Below the pieces are notes generated by a model. The model made no database searches. It saw nothing but the letters and a program-made list of their open reading frames with translations, and had not been told where the DNA came from. Both the position numbers and the translations under genes were made by a program. A stretch of DNA of 64,000 bases from Candidatus Binatia bacterium (lineage in GTDB: Bacteria; Desulfobacterota; Binatia; HRBIN30; BPIQ01). Location: NCBI GenBank assembly GCA_026004195.1, contig BPIQ01000002.1, positions 186,001 through 250,000 on the forward strand, read 5' to 3'. Shown piece after piece: positions 18,996 to 27,730 of the stretch. Numbering within the stretch: the first letter of the stretch is position 1; the number at the start of each line of letters is the position of its first letter.

Positions 18996-19879
18996 GGCAA
19001 GGCAACGCCCACGGATCGCGCGACCTCGAGGAGCTTTTTCCTCGGGCCGTCGCTCATGGGAACGAGGGGAAGTCGCAACTCGTCCCGGCAGATCCCCATC
19101 GCCGAGAGCAAAGCCTTCACGGGTATGGGGTTCGTTTCGAGGAAGAGGGCGTGCATCAACGGCAGGAGTCGGAAATGCTCGGCTCGCGCCTCCTCCCACG
19201 CTCCCCGGAGCGCGGAGCGCACGGCCCGCCCGAACTCCGCCGGGAGAACGTTCGAGATCACCGAGATGACCCCGCGTCCTCCCACGGCCAGGATCGGGAG
19301 CGCGAGGGCGTCGTCGCCCGCGTAGACGGCGAGTCGGTCCCCGCACAGCGAGAGTACCCGCTGCACCTCGTCGAGAGAACCCGTCGCTTCCTTCAGCCCC
19401 ACCACCTCGTCGAGCTCCGCGAGACGCGCGATCGTTTCCGCTTCGATCTTCGAGCCCGTGCGGCCCGGAATGTTGTAGAGGATCAGCGGAAAGCGCGTCT
19501 GCTCGGCAATCGTCCGGTAGTGACGGTAAATCCCCTCCTGCGTGGGCTTGTTGTAGTAGGGCGAGATGAGGAGCGCCGCGTCCGCCCCGGCCTCTTTGGC
19601 CGCCCGCGTCAGTGCCACGGCTTCCGCCGTGGAGTTGGAGCCCGTGCCCGCGATGACGGGGACGCGCCCGCGGACCCGCTCGACGACGAAGCGGACGACG
19701 GCCACGTGCTCTTCGTGCGTCAGCGTGGCCGACTCGCCCGTGCTCCCGCAGGGTGCCACACCGTCCACTCCTGCCGCCAACTGCAGCTCGAGGAGCCGAC
19801 CGAGCGCGTCGTAGTCGACCCTGTCGTCGCGAAACGGCGTGACCAGCGCGGTGACGACGCCTTCGAAAACGGGCTTCAT
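18992..19879 (-). CDS. dapA: 4-hydroxy-tetrahydrodipicolinate synthase
   Basis: 295 residues, a full-length TIM barrel. CGSTGES at 44-50, the catalytic Tyr135 in LILYNIPGRTG and the Schiff-base Lys163 in VVGLKEATG are all present. Condenses pyruvate with aspartate semialdehyde. Both ends overlap neighbours by ATGA junctions (dapF upstream, dapB downstream), which indicates translational coupling. Confidence 0.96.
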   Translation of the reverse strand: MKPVFEGVVTALVTPFRDDRVDYDALGRLLELQLAAGVDGVAPCGSTGESATLTHEEHVAVVRFVVERVRGRVPVIAGTGSNSTAEAVALTRAAKEAGADAALLISPYYNKPTQEGIYRHYRTIAEQTRFPLILYNIPGRTGSKIEAETIARLAELDEVVGLKEATGSLDEVQRVLSLCGDRLAVYAGDDALALPILAVGGRGVISVISNVLPAEFGRAVRSALRGAWEEARAEHFRLLPLMHALFLETNPIPVKALLSAMGICRDELRLPLVPMSDGPRKKLLEVARSVGVALP

Positions 19880-20733
19880 CCATCCACCTCGATTTCTCCG
19901 CGAAAGACTTCCGTGGCCGGCCCGGTCATGTACACGTGGCCGTCGCCTTCGCGCCAGTCGATCTCGAGCTCTCCGCCCCGAAGGGCCACGGTCGCCTTTC
20001 TCGCACCCCGCCCCTCGAGCGCCGCCGCGACGGCCGCCGCACAGGCGCCGGTACCGCACGCCATCGTCTCGCCGCTACCCCTCTCCCAGACGCGGGCCAC
20101 GAGTCGTCCCGGACCTTCGACGTGGACGAACTCCGTGTTCACCCTGTTCGGGAAAAACGGGTGGTGCTCGAAACGGGGGCCCACGGTGGCGAGGTCGAGA
20201 CTTTCGAGCCGCTCCGGGCTCTCGACGAAAACGACACAGTGCGGGTTGCCCATGGAAACGCAGGTGACGCGAACGCGCTCCCCGTCGACCTCCAGCGGAT
20301 AGCCGACGACCCGTCCCTCGGCCCGGACCGGGATCCTCGGCCCTTCGAGGATCGGGGAGCCCATGTCGACGGTCGCCCGTCGCACGCGGCCTGCCTCGTC
20401 CACCTCGAGCCAGACGATTTTCTCGCCCGCGTCCGTTTCGACCCGGAGCGGGTTTTTCTTCGCGATGCCGGACTCGTAGACGTACTTTGCGACGCACCGG
20501 ATGCCGTTCCCGCACATCTCGGCGCGGCTTCCGTCCGCGTTGTAGATTTCCATCCGGCAGTCCGCCTCCCGGGAAGGGAGGATCAGGATCAGGCCGTCGG
20601 ACCCGATGCCGGTGCGGCGGGGGCTCCATCGCCGTGCGAGCTCGCCCGGGTTTTCGAGTACCTGGGAGAACCCGTCCACGTACACGTAGTCGTTCCCGAG
20701 GCCGTGCATCTTCACGAACCGAACCCGCTTCAT
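19876..20733 (-). CDS. dapF: Diaminopimelate epimerase
   Basis: 285 residues. The two catalytic cysteines lie in MCGNGIRCVAKY (Cys74) and MACGTGACAAAVAAAL. Converts LL- to meso-diaminopimelate. N-terminus KMHGLGNDYVYVD is typical. Coupled by ATGA overlaps to the lipoprotein gene upstream and dapA downstream. Many bacteria have lysA just upstream of dapF; here it is not present. Confidence 0.96.
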   Translation of the reverse strand: MKRVRFVKMHGLGNDYVYVDGFSQVLENPGELARRWSPRRTGIGSDGLILILPSREADCRMEIYNADGSRAEMCGNGIRCVAKYVYESGIAKKNPLRVETDAGEKIVWLEVDEAGRVRRATVDMGSPILEGPRIPVRAEGRVVGYPLEVDGERVRVTCVSMGNPHCVVFVESPERLESLDLATVGPRFEHHPFFPNRVNTEFVHVEGPGRLVARVWERGSGETMACGTGACAAAVAAALEGRGARKATVALRGGELEIDWREGDGHVYMTGPATEVFRGEIEVDG

Positions 20734-21191
20734 GGTGGTCCCTTTCCCGGCTCGCGGCCCGACACCCCGTCGACCCGGATTTCCACCGGAACCGAGGCCG
20801 GACTAACGTAGCCCTCGAGCGTCCGCGACACAACCCGGTAGCGGTATCTCGCGCCGGACTCCACCGTCTCGTCGCGGAAAGCGAACCGCCGCACTTCGAG
20901 CGCGCGGTCTTCCTCGTCGAGGACGACGACTCCCACGACCCGGAAAGGCCCCTCGTTCTCCGCCCTCTCCACGAGGAAGGACGAGAGGTCCTCGAGCCGG
21001 CTTCCGTCGAGCCGGCGGTTCGGGGCCCGCCATCGGAGGACGACGGCCCCGCCCTCCACGCTCGCCCGGAGCTCCGAGACGGGCTCCGGAAGCAGCAGCT
21101 CCAGCGGGCGCACGGGTCCCTTGCGCCCGCAGGCGAGCACCGCCAGGGCCAGAAGGACCACCCACCTCGTTCCGGAGGAGAGCAGCCTCAC
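20730..21191 (-). CDS. Small lipoprotein with fibronectin III-like domain
   Basis: 153 residues. Signal peptide with lipobox LACGRKGPVRPLEL (Cys about 21), the style of the small lipoprotein often found between argH and dap genes. The rest (LRASVEGGAVVLRWRAP, YRYRVVSRTLEGYVS) has the strand pattern of a fibronectin type III fold. Function unknown. It ends in an ATGA overlap with dapF and starts just after argH. Confidence 0.75.
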   Translation of the reverse strand: MRLLSSGTRWVVLLALAVLACGRKGPVRPLELLLPEPVSELRASVEGGAVVLRWRAPNRRLDGSRLEDLSSFLVERAENEGPFRVVGVVVLDEEDRALEVRRFAFRDETVESGARYRYRVVSRTLEGYVSPASVPVEIRVDGVSGREPGKGPP

Positions 21192-21197
21192 GGCCCC

Positions 21198-22568
21198 TCA
21201 CAGCCCGAGTCGGGCGAGCCGGCGGAGCACGTTTCTCTTCGCCGTGCCTCCCGGGGCTTTCCGGCGTCCGACCGCGTGCTCGAGCGTGAGCCACGCCTGC
21301 ACGTCGCGGTCGAACTTCGGCGAGAAGCGCCGCAGCTCCTCGAGCTCGAGCGTCTCGAGTCCCCGACCGTGCTCGAGACAGTAACGCACGAGCCTTCCGA
21401 CGACGGCGTGGGCTTCCCGGAAGGGCACCCCTTTGAGGACGAGATAATCCGCGAGCTCGGTCGCCAGCGTGAAGCCCTCGAGCGCGGCCTCGCGCATCCT
21501 CTCCGGACGGAACTTCAGGTGGGGAACCATCGCGGCGAGAATCCCGAGAGAAGCCCGCAGCGTGTCGGCACTCGAGAAGAGGGGCTCTTTGTCTTCCTGG
21601 AGGTCGCGGTTGTAGGCGAGCGGAAGACCTTTGAGCACCGTGAGAAGTGCGAGGAGGTTGCCGTAGAGCCGCCCGGTTCGGCCTCGGACGAGCTCGGCCA
21701 CGTCGGGGTTTTTCTTTTGCGGCATCATCGAGCTGCCCGTCGCGAACGCATCGGGTAGCTCGACGAACCCGAACTCCGGAGAAGCCCAGAGGACGAGCTC
21801 CTCGGCGAGCCGGCTCAGGTGCATCCCGGCGATGGCAGCGGCCGAGAGAAACTCCACCGGCACGTCGCGGCTCGCCACGGCGTCGATGCTGTTCGCCGTC
21901 ACCCTGCGGAAGCCCAGAAGCCGCCCCAAAAACCGCAGGTCGAGGCCGAACCCCGTCCCCGCACCGGCTCCTGCGCCGAGAGGGAGAACGTCGAGCCTGC
22001 GGCGGCAGTCCGCGAAGCGCAGCCGGTCCCGCTCGAGCATCTCCACGTAGGCGAGGAGGTGGTGCGCGAGGAGCACGGGTTGGGCGGGCTGCAGGTGCGT
22101 GTAAAGGGGGAGAACCGTGTCGACGTGGGCGCGTGCCTGGCGGGCCAGCGCCGCCTCGAGCGCCCGCAACTCGGCGCCGATCGCTTCCGTTTCGTCCCGA
22201 AGGTAGAGAAAGAGATCGAGCACGACCTGGTCGTTCCGGCTGCGGCCCGTGTGCAGTTTGCCGCCGAGGGGACCCAGCTTCTCGATCAGGCGGCGCTCCA
22301 CGGCCATGTGGATATCTTCGTCTTCGGGCCGCCAGGCGAATCGGCCGGAGTCGATTTCCGCCTCGATTTCTCGCAGGGCCCCGAGAATCCGGGCCTCTTC
22401 CCCTTTGCGGAGAATTCCGGCCCGGGCGAGCGCGCGGCAGTGCGCCTCGCTGCCCCGGATGTCGTACCGGTAGAGGCGGCGGTCGACGGCCAGCGAAGAG
22501 GTGAAGAGCTCCACCTCGGGCCGCGTGCGTTCCGCGAAGCGACCGGACCAGGCCTTGCCGGAAGGCAT
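21198..22568 (-). CDS. argH: Argininosuccinate lyase
   Basis: 456 residues of the fumarase/aspartase superfamily. Motifs: LWSGRF-like KAWSGRF start, KLHTGRSRNDQ, THLQPAQPVL and the mobile catalytic loop GSSMMPQKKNPD (about residue 276). Cleaves argininosuccinate to arginine and fumarate. The ATG at 22568 gives MPSGKAWSGRF; the open frame upstream is not protein-like. First gene of the run leading to dapB. Confidence 0.95.
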   Translation of the reverse strand: MPSGKAWSGRFAERTRPEVELFTSSLAVDRRLYRYDIRGSEAHCRALARAGILRKGEEARILGALREIEAEIDSGRFAWRPEDEDIHMAVERRLIEKLGPLGGKLHTGRSRNDQVVLDLFLYLRDETEAIGAELRALEAALARQARAHVDTVLPLYTHLQPAQPVLLAHHLLAYVEMLERDRLRFADCRRRLDVLPLGAGAGAGTGFGLDLRFLGRLLGFRRVTANSIDAVASRDVPVEFLSAAAIAGMHLSRLAEELVLWASPEFGFVELPDAFATGSSMMPQKKNPDVAELVRGRTGRLYGNLLALLTVLKGLPLAYNRDLQEDKEPLFSSADTLRASLGILAAMVPHLKFRPERMREAALEGFTLATELADYLVLKGVPFREAHAVVGRLVRYCLEHGRGLETLELEELRRFSPKFDRDVQAWLTLEHAVGRRKAPGGTAKRNVLRRLARLGL

Positions 22569-22723
22569 GGCGCCGAAGCTTAACGAAAAGCTCCGTGCGT
22601 TGGAATGCGCTTTGCCAACCGAAGGAAAGGCCGCGGTAAAGGAAAAGCCAAAAAAGCGGACTTTTTGGCGCCCATCGCGCGCCGGGGGTCCCGCCGGGAA
22701 TCGGCGCACGAGGAGCCCCGAAC

Positions 22724-22738
22724 TGGCACGTTCCTTGA
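22724..22738 (+). promoter_or_regulatory. Sigma-54-like -24/-12 element
   Basis: TGGCACG, four bases, TTGA. The -24 half is perfect; the -12 half has GA where GC is expected. A start near 22748 would leave only about 6 bases before the ATG at 22754. By-eye match, weak. Confidence 0.25.
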
Positions 22739-22753
22739 TGGAGGAGCCGGGCA

Positions 22754-23794
22754 ATGCTTCGGCCTTGCCTCGCACTCGAACGCCTTCGCACGAAGGTCCC
22801 CGAACAGACCGAACCCTTTCTTCTCGCCAGGGCCGCCTCTTCGCTGGCCAGGAGGCTCGGGGTCGACACGAAAGTGCTCCTGAGTGCTCTTCTCCGGGCT
22901 CCGCTCCACGGCCCCCTCTGGAGCGCACTCCGTGCGACCCTCTTCGAACCCGGAGAGCTCCGCTCCCCGGACTGGAGCGAGGCTCGTGCGGCAAGCCGCT
23001 TCGTCCTCGCAGAAAGGAGCCCCGCGGAAGGTCGCTTTCTCTGCTGGCTCGTCCAGCCCGGTAGTCCCTCGGACGCCTTCCTTCTGGCTGCCTGGCTTCT
23101 CACCGTGCACCCGCGTGCCCGGGTCGTCGCCACGCACTCGGACCCCGTGGTGGTGGAGACCGGGCGGTACGGGCTCGTGCCGGCCGCGGTCCTTGCCGGG
23201 TCGGAAAACGAACCCATCCGGACCTGCTTCCGCAGGATCGGCGGCTCCTGGAGAGCGAAGAGGTATCTGCGCGACGCCGTGCGGTTCGTCACCCTGGACG
23301 TCCTGGACACGCCGCTGCGCGAGGTGCGCCGCCGAGTCCCGAACCCGCGCCTTACGGTCTGTCGCGGGCTTTTCTCCCGTCTCGGCCCGCAAGCGCAGGA
23401 GCGGCTCGCGGCTCGTCTCGCGGGGACTCTCCGGAAGGGAAGCTACCTCCTTCTGGGAGCGGGGGAGTACGACTCGGCTTCCCTCGGAGAATCGTTCGAG
23501 CGCTGCATCGCACCCGGAGCCCTCCTCTACCGGAAGACGAGCACTCGCAAGCGTCGGAAAAGCCCGGACCCGCAGCGCCTTTTGGCGAAGCTCTGCGCCG
23601 CCGTGGAAAAAGACCCCCTGGACGGGAAAACGCGTCTGCGCCTCGCGCGGTGGCTCGTCGAACGGGGGTACGCGGAATTCGCGATCGTCCACCTCGAGGA
23701 GATCCTCCGGCGCGAACCCGGAGACCGGACGGCGCTCCGCCTTCTCGGCGAAGCCCGAACCCTCACCGGCCGGCCGTCCTGCTGCGAGGCGTGA
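22754..23794 (+). CDS. CheR-like methyltransferase fold with degenerate SAM site and TPR-like tail
   Basis: 346 residues. The layout follows CheR: an N-terminal helical part, a Rossmann-like region (ARVVATHSDPVVVETGRYGL matches the ATDIS...A..G.Y pattern), VRFVTLDVLD, and a CRGLFSRLGPQAQERLAARL stretch matching the CRNVLIYF helix, then LRKGSYLLLGAGE. Where CheR has the SAM loop GCSTGEE, this protein has VQPGSPSDAF, so methyl transfer is doubtful. A short tetratricopeptide-like C-terminus (about 285-340) would suit protein binding. No other chemotaxis genes are near. The 3' end overlaps the convergent gene by 32 bases. Confidence 0.6.
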   Translation: MLRPCLALERLRTKVPEQTEPFLLARAASSLARRLGVDTKVLLSALLRAPLHGPLWSALRATLFEPGELRSPDWSEARAASRFVLAERSPAEGRFLCWLVQPGSPSDAFLLAAWLLTVHPRARVVATHSDPVVVETGRYGLVPAAVLAGSENEPIRTCFRRIGGSWRAKRYLRDAVRFVTLDVLDTPLREVRRRVPNPRLTVCRGLFSRLGPQAQERLAARLAGTLRKGSYLLLGAGEYDSASLGESFERCIAPGALLYRKTSTRKRRKSPDPQRLLAKLCAAVEKDPLDGKTRLRLARWLVERGYAEFAIVHLEEILRREPGDRTALRLLGEARTLTGRPSCCEA

Positions 23795-24860
23795 CGTCGA
23801 GGCGAGCCAGCTCGTCCCGCTCGGAGTACCGGAACGGCACGACTTTTCCGGCCCTCGTAGCCCGAACTCCCCTTCCCTTCTCGGCGGAGCCCAGCCGTCC
23901 GACCCGATACCCCCGCCGTTCGAGCACCCCGGCTACCTTTTCGCACCGCTCCGCGGGCACGGCGACCAGGAGAGCGCCCGAGGACAGAAGCCGCAGCGGG
24001 TCGAGTCCGTAGTGACCGCAGAGCACCCGCGTCTCTTCGCGTACCGGGATCCGGTCGAGGTCGACGACGAAACGGACGCCCGATGCCTCCGCGAACTCGT
24101 AGAGCGCCATCGCGACGCCTCCTTCGGTCGCGTCGTGCATCCCGCTCGCGCCTGCCCGGGCACAGAGCAGAGCAGGAGCCACGACGGAGATTCCCGGGAC
24201 CCGGTGGAACCTTGCCGCCCGGCGTGCACCCCTCGCGCCCAGAAGGCGCGTGGTGCGGGCGAAGTCCCGCCGTGCGAGGATCGAAGTTCCTTCGAGCGCC
24301 GCGCTTCCCACGAGAAGCAGCGCGTCTCCGGGACGTACCCGAGCCGGGGTCACGAGCTCGCGCCGGAGAGCCGTACCCTGCATGTCCCCCGCGACGACGA
24401 TCTGCCGCACGGCCGGTGTCACTTCGGTGTGCCCGCCTGTCACCGCAATGCCGAGACTCTTCGCGGCCCGGTGGATTTCCCGGGCGACCGAGCGCACCGC
24501 CTCTCGTGTCGTCCCGGGCGGTAACAGGATGGTGGGCTGGAACCAGCGGGGTCTCGCCCCCATCACGGCGATGTCGTTGGCATTGACGTGGACCGCATAC
24601 CACCCGGCTTCCTCCTCGGTGAACGTGACGGGATCGCTCTTGAGGACGAGCACCCGACCGTTTCCGACTCCTACCACCGCGGCGTCGACTCCGAAGCCCG
24701 CACCGACGAGAACCCGAGGGTCGCGCTCCCCCGAGAGCCGGAAAAGTTCCTCGAGAACCGACCTCGGAACCTTGCCGGGGGCCAGCTTTCCGGCGGATTT
24801 CCGCAGGGTGCCGCGAGTCGGTTTCATGCCGAATCGAGACTTCATGGTACGGAATGTCAT
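23763..24860 (-). CDS. AIR synthase-related (HypE/SelD-like) protein
   Basis: Up to 365 residues; ATG codons at 24860, 24845 and 24827 are possible starts. ATP-grasp-like PurM fold: GFGVDAAVVGVG, LVLKSDPVTFTEEEAGWYAVHVNANDIAVMGA, TGGHTEVTP and MHDATEGGVAMAL are typical of the AIR synthase/HypE group. HypE itself ends in a Cys; this protein ends SRTAGR, so it is not a canonical HypE. No hyp or hydrogenase genes are in the window. Probably binds a nucleotide and processes a small acyl phosphate or cofactor precursor. Confidence 0.8.
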   Translation of the reverse strand: MTFRTMKSRFGMKPTRGTLRKSAGKLAPGKVPRSVLEELFRLSGERDPRVLVGAGFGVDAAVVGVGNGRVLVLKSDPVTFTEEEAGWYAVHVNANDIAVMGARPRWFQPTILLPPGTTREAVRSVAREIHRAAKSLGIAVTGGHTEVTPAVRQIVVAGDMQGTALRRELVTPARVRPGDALLLVGSAALEGTSILARRDFARTTRLLGARGARRAARFHRVPGISVVAPALLCARAGASGMHDATEGGVAMALYEFAEASGVRFVVDLDRIPVREETRVLCGHYGLDPLRLLSSGALLVAVPAERCEKVAGVLERRGYRVGRLGSAEKGRGVRATRAGKVVPFRYSERDELARLDVTPRSRTAGR

Positions 24861-24901
24861 GCTTCGTTGCCATGGAACTCTCGAGGAGGACGGGGGTTTT
24901 C

Positions 24902-25179
24902 ATGACGACGGAGCGAACTCTTCGGTGGCACGGATTCTGCAGCAGCCCCACGAGCAGGACCGACGGAAAATGCCGCACCCTCTGTCACGGCCAGTTCCCA
25001 CGACGCTGCTCAAAGTCGGGATCGAGGTTCTCCCCGTCTACGGCGACGAAGAATCGGGCTGGAGCATGGAAGCCGAAGACCTGGCCCCCCACACGCCGAG
25101 GGCCTTCCGTTACGGAACTCTCGACGAGCTTTTCTTCGCACTCGTCAACCTGAACGTCACCGAGGAAGGCGAGGCGTAG
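24902..25179 (+). CDS. Short hypothetical protein, start and frame uncertain
   Basis: A good AGGAGG site lies 12 bases before the ATG at 24902 (MTTERTLRWHGF), but this frame degrades downstream. The C-terminal part that looks coding (LKVGIEVLPVYGDE, APHTPRAFRYGTLDEL, NVTEEGEA) is in the other frame, reachable through a missing base near 24988 or by using the ATG at 24970 (69 residues). I cannot choose between a frameshift and a shorter gene. No family recognised. Confidence 0.4.
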
Positions 25180-25226
25180 GTCGCGCCGCTTGAATTTCCC
25201 CGCACCGTGTACTAGCCGGCCGCAGG

Positions 25227-26141
25227 ATGGTCGGGGTCGTGCGGCGGCGCAAGATCCTCTTCTGCGTGTCTTTCGTCCTTTTCGCCGCGGCTTGCGGGGG
25301 TTCGGGCGGCGGTAGCGGCGAACGCACGCCCACGGCCGCCCCCCCGAGCGCGACGCCCACGGCGAGTCCCCCACCTTCGCAAACGCCGACGCCGACTTTC
25401 GTCCCCCCGACCGCGACACCCTCACCGCTGCCGCCCACGCCAACCCCGATGCCGACACCGCCCGTGCCCACCTTCACGCCCACAGCGGAACCCACGACAC
25501 CCGCTCCTCTTCCGCCCACGGAAACACCCGTCGTCCCCTCGCCCACCCCGATCGGTCCCGTCGTCACGGCGTTCGGCGTCGCCGATCCGAGCGGGCGGGT
25601 GCTGCTCCCCTCGTCCGCGACGGAAGGCCCACCCCTCTACGAGACGGCTTTTCCCCAGGGCTTTCTGCTCTTCGTGGAAGGAAGGCCCGGTCCGAGCGGT
25701 CTCGACGTAGGAACCCGCACGTTCCACTGGAGTCCTTTCGATCCTGCGGTGCGGCCCGACCTGGAAATCCTCTCGAGCCGAAGCCTGGGGAACGGGAGCC
25801 CCGCCCCCTGCGACAACTCCGCCCCGGAGCTGGGCGGCGTGCCCGCCGTGGACCCGCCGACGTTCGCGCTCGAGCGTACGGTCAGCGACGCCGTGAACGA
25901 CTTCGCGTGTCGCTTCCGTGCCTTCGACCGCTCGCAGTTCCCCTGCACGCAGGACGCCGCGAGCCATTTCGCGTTCGCCTCCCCGCTTTCCACCGTACAG
26001 TTCTGCACGCTCGTCTCGGAAGCGTTCTCTTTTCCCCTTGGCGAGACCCTTCTCACCGTGAGGCTCCGCGACTCGGGGGGGAACCCGGGTCCGCCCGCGC
26101 AAATCCGAATTCGTGTGGCTCGAAGCTCGTCCTCGCGCTAA
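25227..26141 (+). CDS. Lipoprotein with long Thr/Pro-rich linker
   Basis: 304 residues. Signal peptide with lipobox FAAACGG (Cys about 23), Gly/Ser-rich spacer, about 80 residues of Thr/Pro-rich low-complexity sequence (about 32-112), then a globular domain with four or more Cys (ALERTVSDAVNDFACRFRAF, QFPCTQDAASHF, TVQFCTLV). Domain family not recognised. The linker resembles those in the proteins at 15.8 kb and 53.6 kb. First gene of a three-gene run that ends in alkaline phosphatase. Confidence 0.75.
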   Translation: MVGVVRRRKILFCVSFVLFAAACGGSGGGSGERTPTAAPPSATPTASPPPSQTPTPTFVPPTATPSPLPPTPTPMPTPPVPTFTPTAEPTTPAPLPPTETPVVPSPTPIGPVVTAFGVADPSGRVLLPSSATEGPPLYETAFPQGFLLFVEGRPGPSGLDVGTRTFHWSPFDPAVRPDLEILSSRSLGNGSPAPCDNSAPELGGVPAVDPPTFALERTVSDAVNDFACRFRAFDRSQFPCTQDAASHFAFASPLSTVQFCTLVSEAFSFPLGETLLTVRLRDSGGNPGPPAQIRIRVARSSSSR

Positions 26142-26150
26142 TGTCGGGGT

Positions 26151-26411
26151 ATGCCCCGGTACCACGCCACCGTGCGGCTACTCGAGGTCGACGCGGCCGA
26201 CCCGGCGACGGCACGCCGAGAGCTCGAAGAGAAGCTCTCGCAGTCGCAGCTCGGCCGCTGGCAACTCCTCCGACTCGAACCCGAAGCCTCGCCGCTCCCC
26301 CTGCGCCACGCCCGGGGCCGTCTCTCCCGCCGCGCGAGCAACCTGGGGCCCTTGCTCGTGATCGGGGCCCTGGTCTGGGCGCTCTGGTTCTACTGGCTCC
26401 TTCTGGGTTGA
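26151..26411 (+). CDS. Small protein with C-terminal membrane segment
   Basis: 86 residues. A soluble N-terminus (MPRYHATVRLLEVDAADPAT) with basic and Arg-rich middle, ending in one transmembrane helix (LLVIGALVWALWFYWLLLG). A single C-tail anchor suggests inner-membrane placement with the N-terminus in the cytoplasm. No family recognised. The stop overlaps the TTG start of the phosphatase gene (TTGA), so the two are coupled. Confidence 0.7.
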   Translation: MPRYHATVRLLEVDAADPATARRELEEKLSQSQLGRWQLLRLEPEASPLPLRHARGRLSRRASNLGPLLVIGALVWALWFYWLLLG

Positions 26412-27730
26412 GAACGCTCCTCTTCCACCTTCTGCTCGCGGGCCTTTCGGGGGTCGCGGCCTGCGGTTTCCCGCTGGTTCGCGGGCCGGACGCGCGGGCG
26501 CGAAACCTCGTCGTCTTTCTCGGCGACGGTCTGGGCGTCTCGGCCTACACGCTCGCGCGGCTCGAGGCCCTCGGGGAAGGGCGCGGACTGGTCGTCGACA
26601 CGTTTCCCCACACGGCGCTCGTCTCCACGCGCAGCCGGAACGGTGTCGTGACGGATTCGGCGGCCGCGGCGACGGCGCTTTTCGCGGGAGAGGCGACGGA
26701 CAACGAACGGCTCGGGATGTCGCCCTGCCCGGACGGAAGCTTTCGCTCCCCGCCGAGCATCGCGGAAATCGCCGCACGGCACGGCATGGCCACCGGAGTG
26801 GTCACGAACACCCGCGTCACGCACGCCACCCCTGCGGCGCTCTACGCCCACGTGCCGCACCGGGATCGGGAGCTCGACATCGCGGCGCAGCTCGCCGACC
26901 ACTTCGCCCCGGACGTCGTCCTGGGCGGAGGGCGAGCCCTTTTCCTTCCTTCGACGACCGCCGCCCCCGAGGACCCGGAACTTCGAGGGGCGAGGGAGGA
27001 CGGGCGCGATCTCGCCGCGGAGCTCGTTCGAAGGGGCTACCGCTTCGTCCGCGACCGAGACGAGCTTCGCGAGCTCGAGGTCTCGCCGCCTCCGAAGATT
27101 CTCGGTCTCTTCGCTCCTTCCCACCTCGAGCCCGAGCTCACGAGAAAACGAAGCCCTTCGCTCGTGGAGATGGCGGAAGTAGCGCTCGAGGCTCTCGAGA
27201 GGTCGGGGAAGCCGTATTTCCTGCTGGTCGAAGGGGGGCAGATCGACTTCGCGCTCCACGCCAACCATCCCGAGGCCGCCGTCGCGGAAATCCTCGCTTT
27301 CGATCGGGCCGTAGGGCGGGCCCTCGAGCTCGTCGACCTCGAGGACACGCTCGTCGTCGTCACCGCCGACCACTCCCACGGGCTTGCGATCAACGGCTAT
27401 CCGCTCGTGGCTTCCGATTCGGAGCTGCGGCAAGCACTCTCGGGCAGCGCGGGCGTGGACGCCTTCGGAAAACCCTACCCCGTCGTGACATTTTCCACGG
27501 GTCCCGGAGGCTTCGAATCCCGCCCCCCGGGGACGGCACCGGCCTTCGTTCCCCTCGAGTGGGGTGCGCATTCGGGAGAAGACGTCTTCCTCGCGGCCCG
27601 CGGTGCACGCTCGGAACTCTTCGGTGGCTTTCTTCCGAACCGGGCGGTCTTCTCCCTTTTCCTCGAAGCGCTGGGGTTACCCTCGGGGCTGCCCGAACAC
27701 GAGGGAACTACGTGCCCCGGAAGCCCGTGA
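26408..27730 (+). CDS. Alkaline phosphatase, lipoprotein form
   Basis: About 440 residues from a TTG start that overlaps the previous stop. N-terminal signal and lipobox (LSGVAACGF). LVVFLGDGLG carries the first metal Asp, VVTDSAAAATAL carries the nucleophilic Ser, then VEGGQIDFALHANHP and VTADHSHG supply the other metal ligands: the PhoA-type EC 3.1.3.1 set. The enzyme hydrolyses phosphomonoesters outside the cytoplasm. The final GTTCPGSP tail overlaps leuD by 23 bases on the other strand. A lipid-anchored form differs from soluble PhoA. Confidence 0.9.
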   Translation: MRTLLFHLLLAGLSGVAACGFPLVRGPDARARNLVVFLGDGLGVSAYTLARLEALGEGRGLVVDTFPHTALVSTRSRNGVVTDSAAAATALFAGEATDNERLGMSPCPDGSFRSPPSIAEIAARHGMATGVVTNTRVTHATPAALYAHVPHRDRELDIAAQLADHFAPDVVLGGGRALFLPSTTAAPEDPELRGAREDGRDLAAELVRRGYRFVRDRDELRELEVSPPPKILGLFAPSHLEPELTRKRSPSLVEMAEVALEALERSGKPYFLLVEGGQIDFALHANHPEAAVAEILAFDRAVGRALELVDLEDTLVVVTADHSHGLAINGYPLVASDSELRQALSGSAGVDAFGKPYPVVTFSTGPGGFESRPPGTAPAFVPLEWGAHSGEDVFLAARGARSELFGGFLPNRAVFSLFLEALGLPSGLPEHEGTTCPGSP

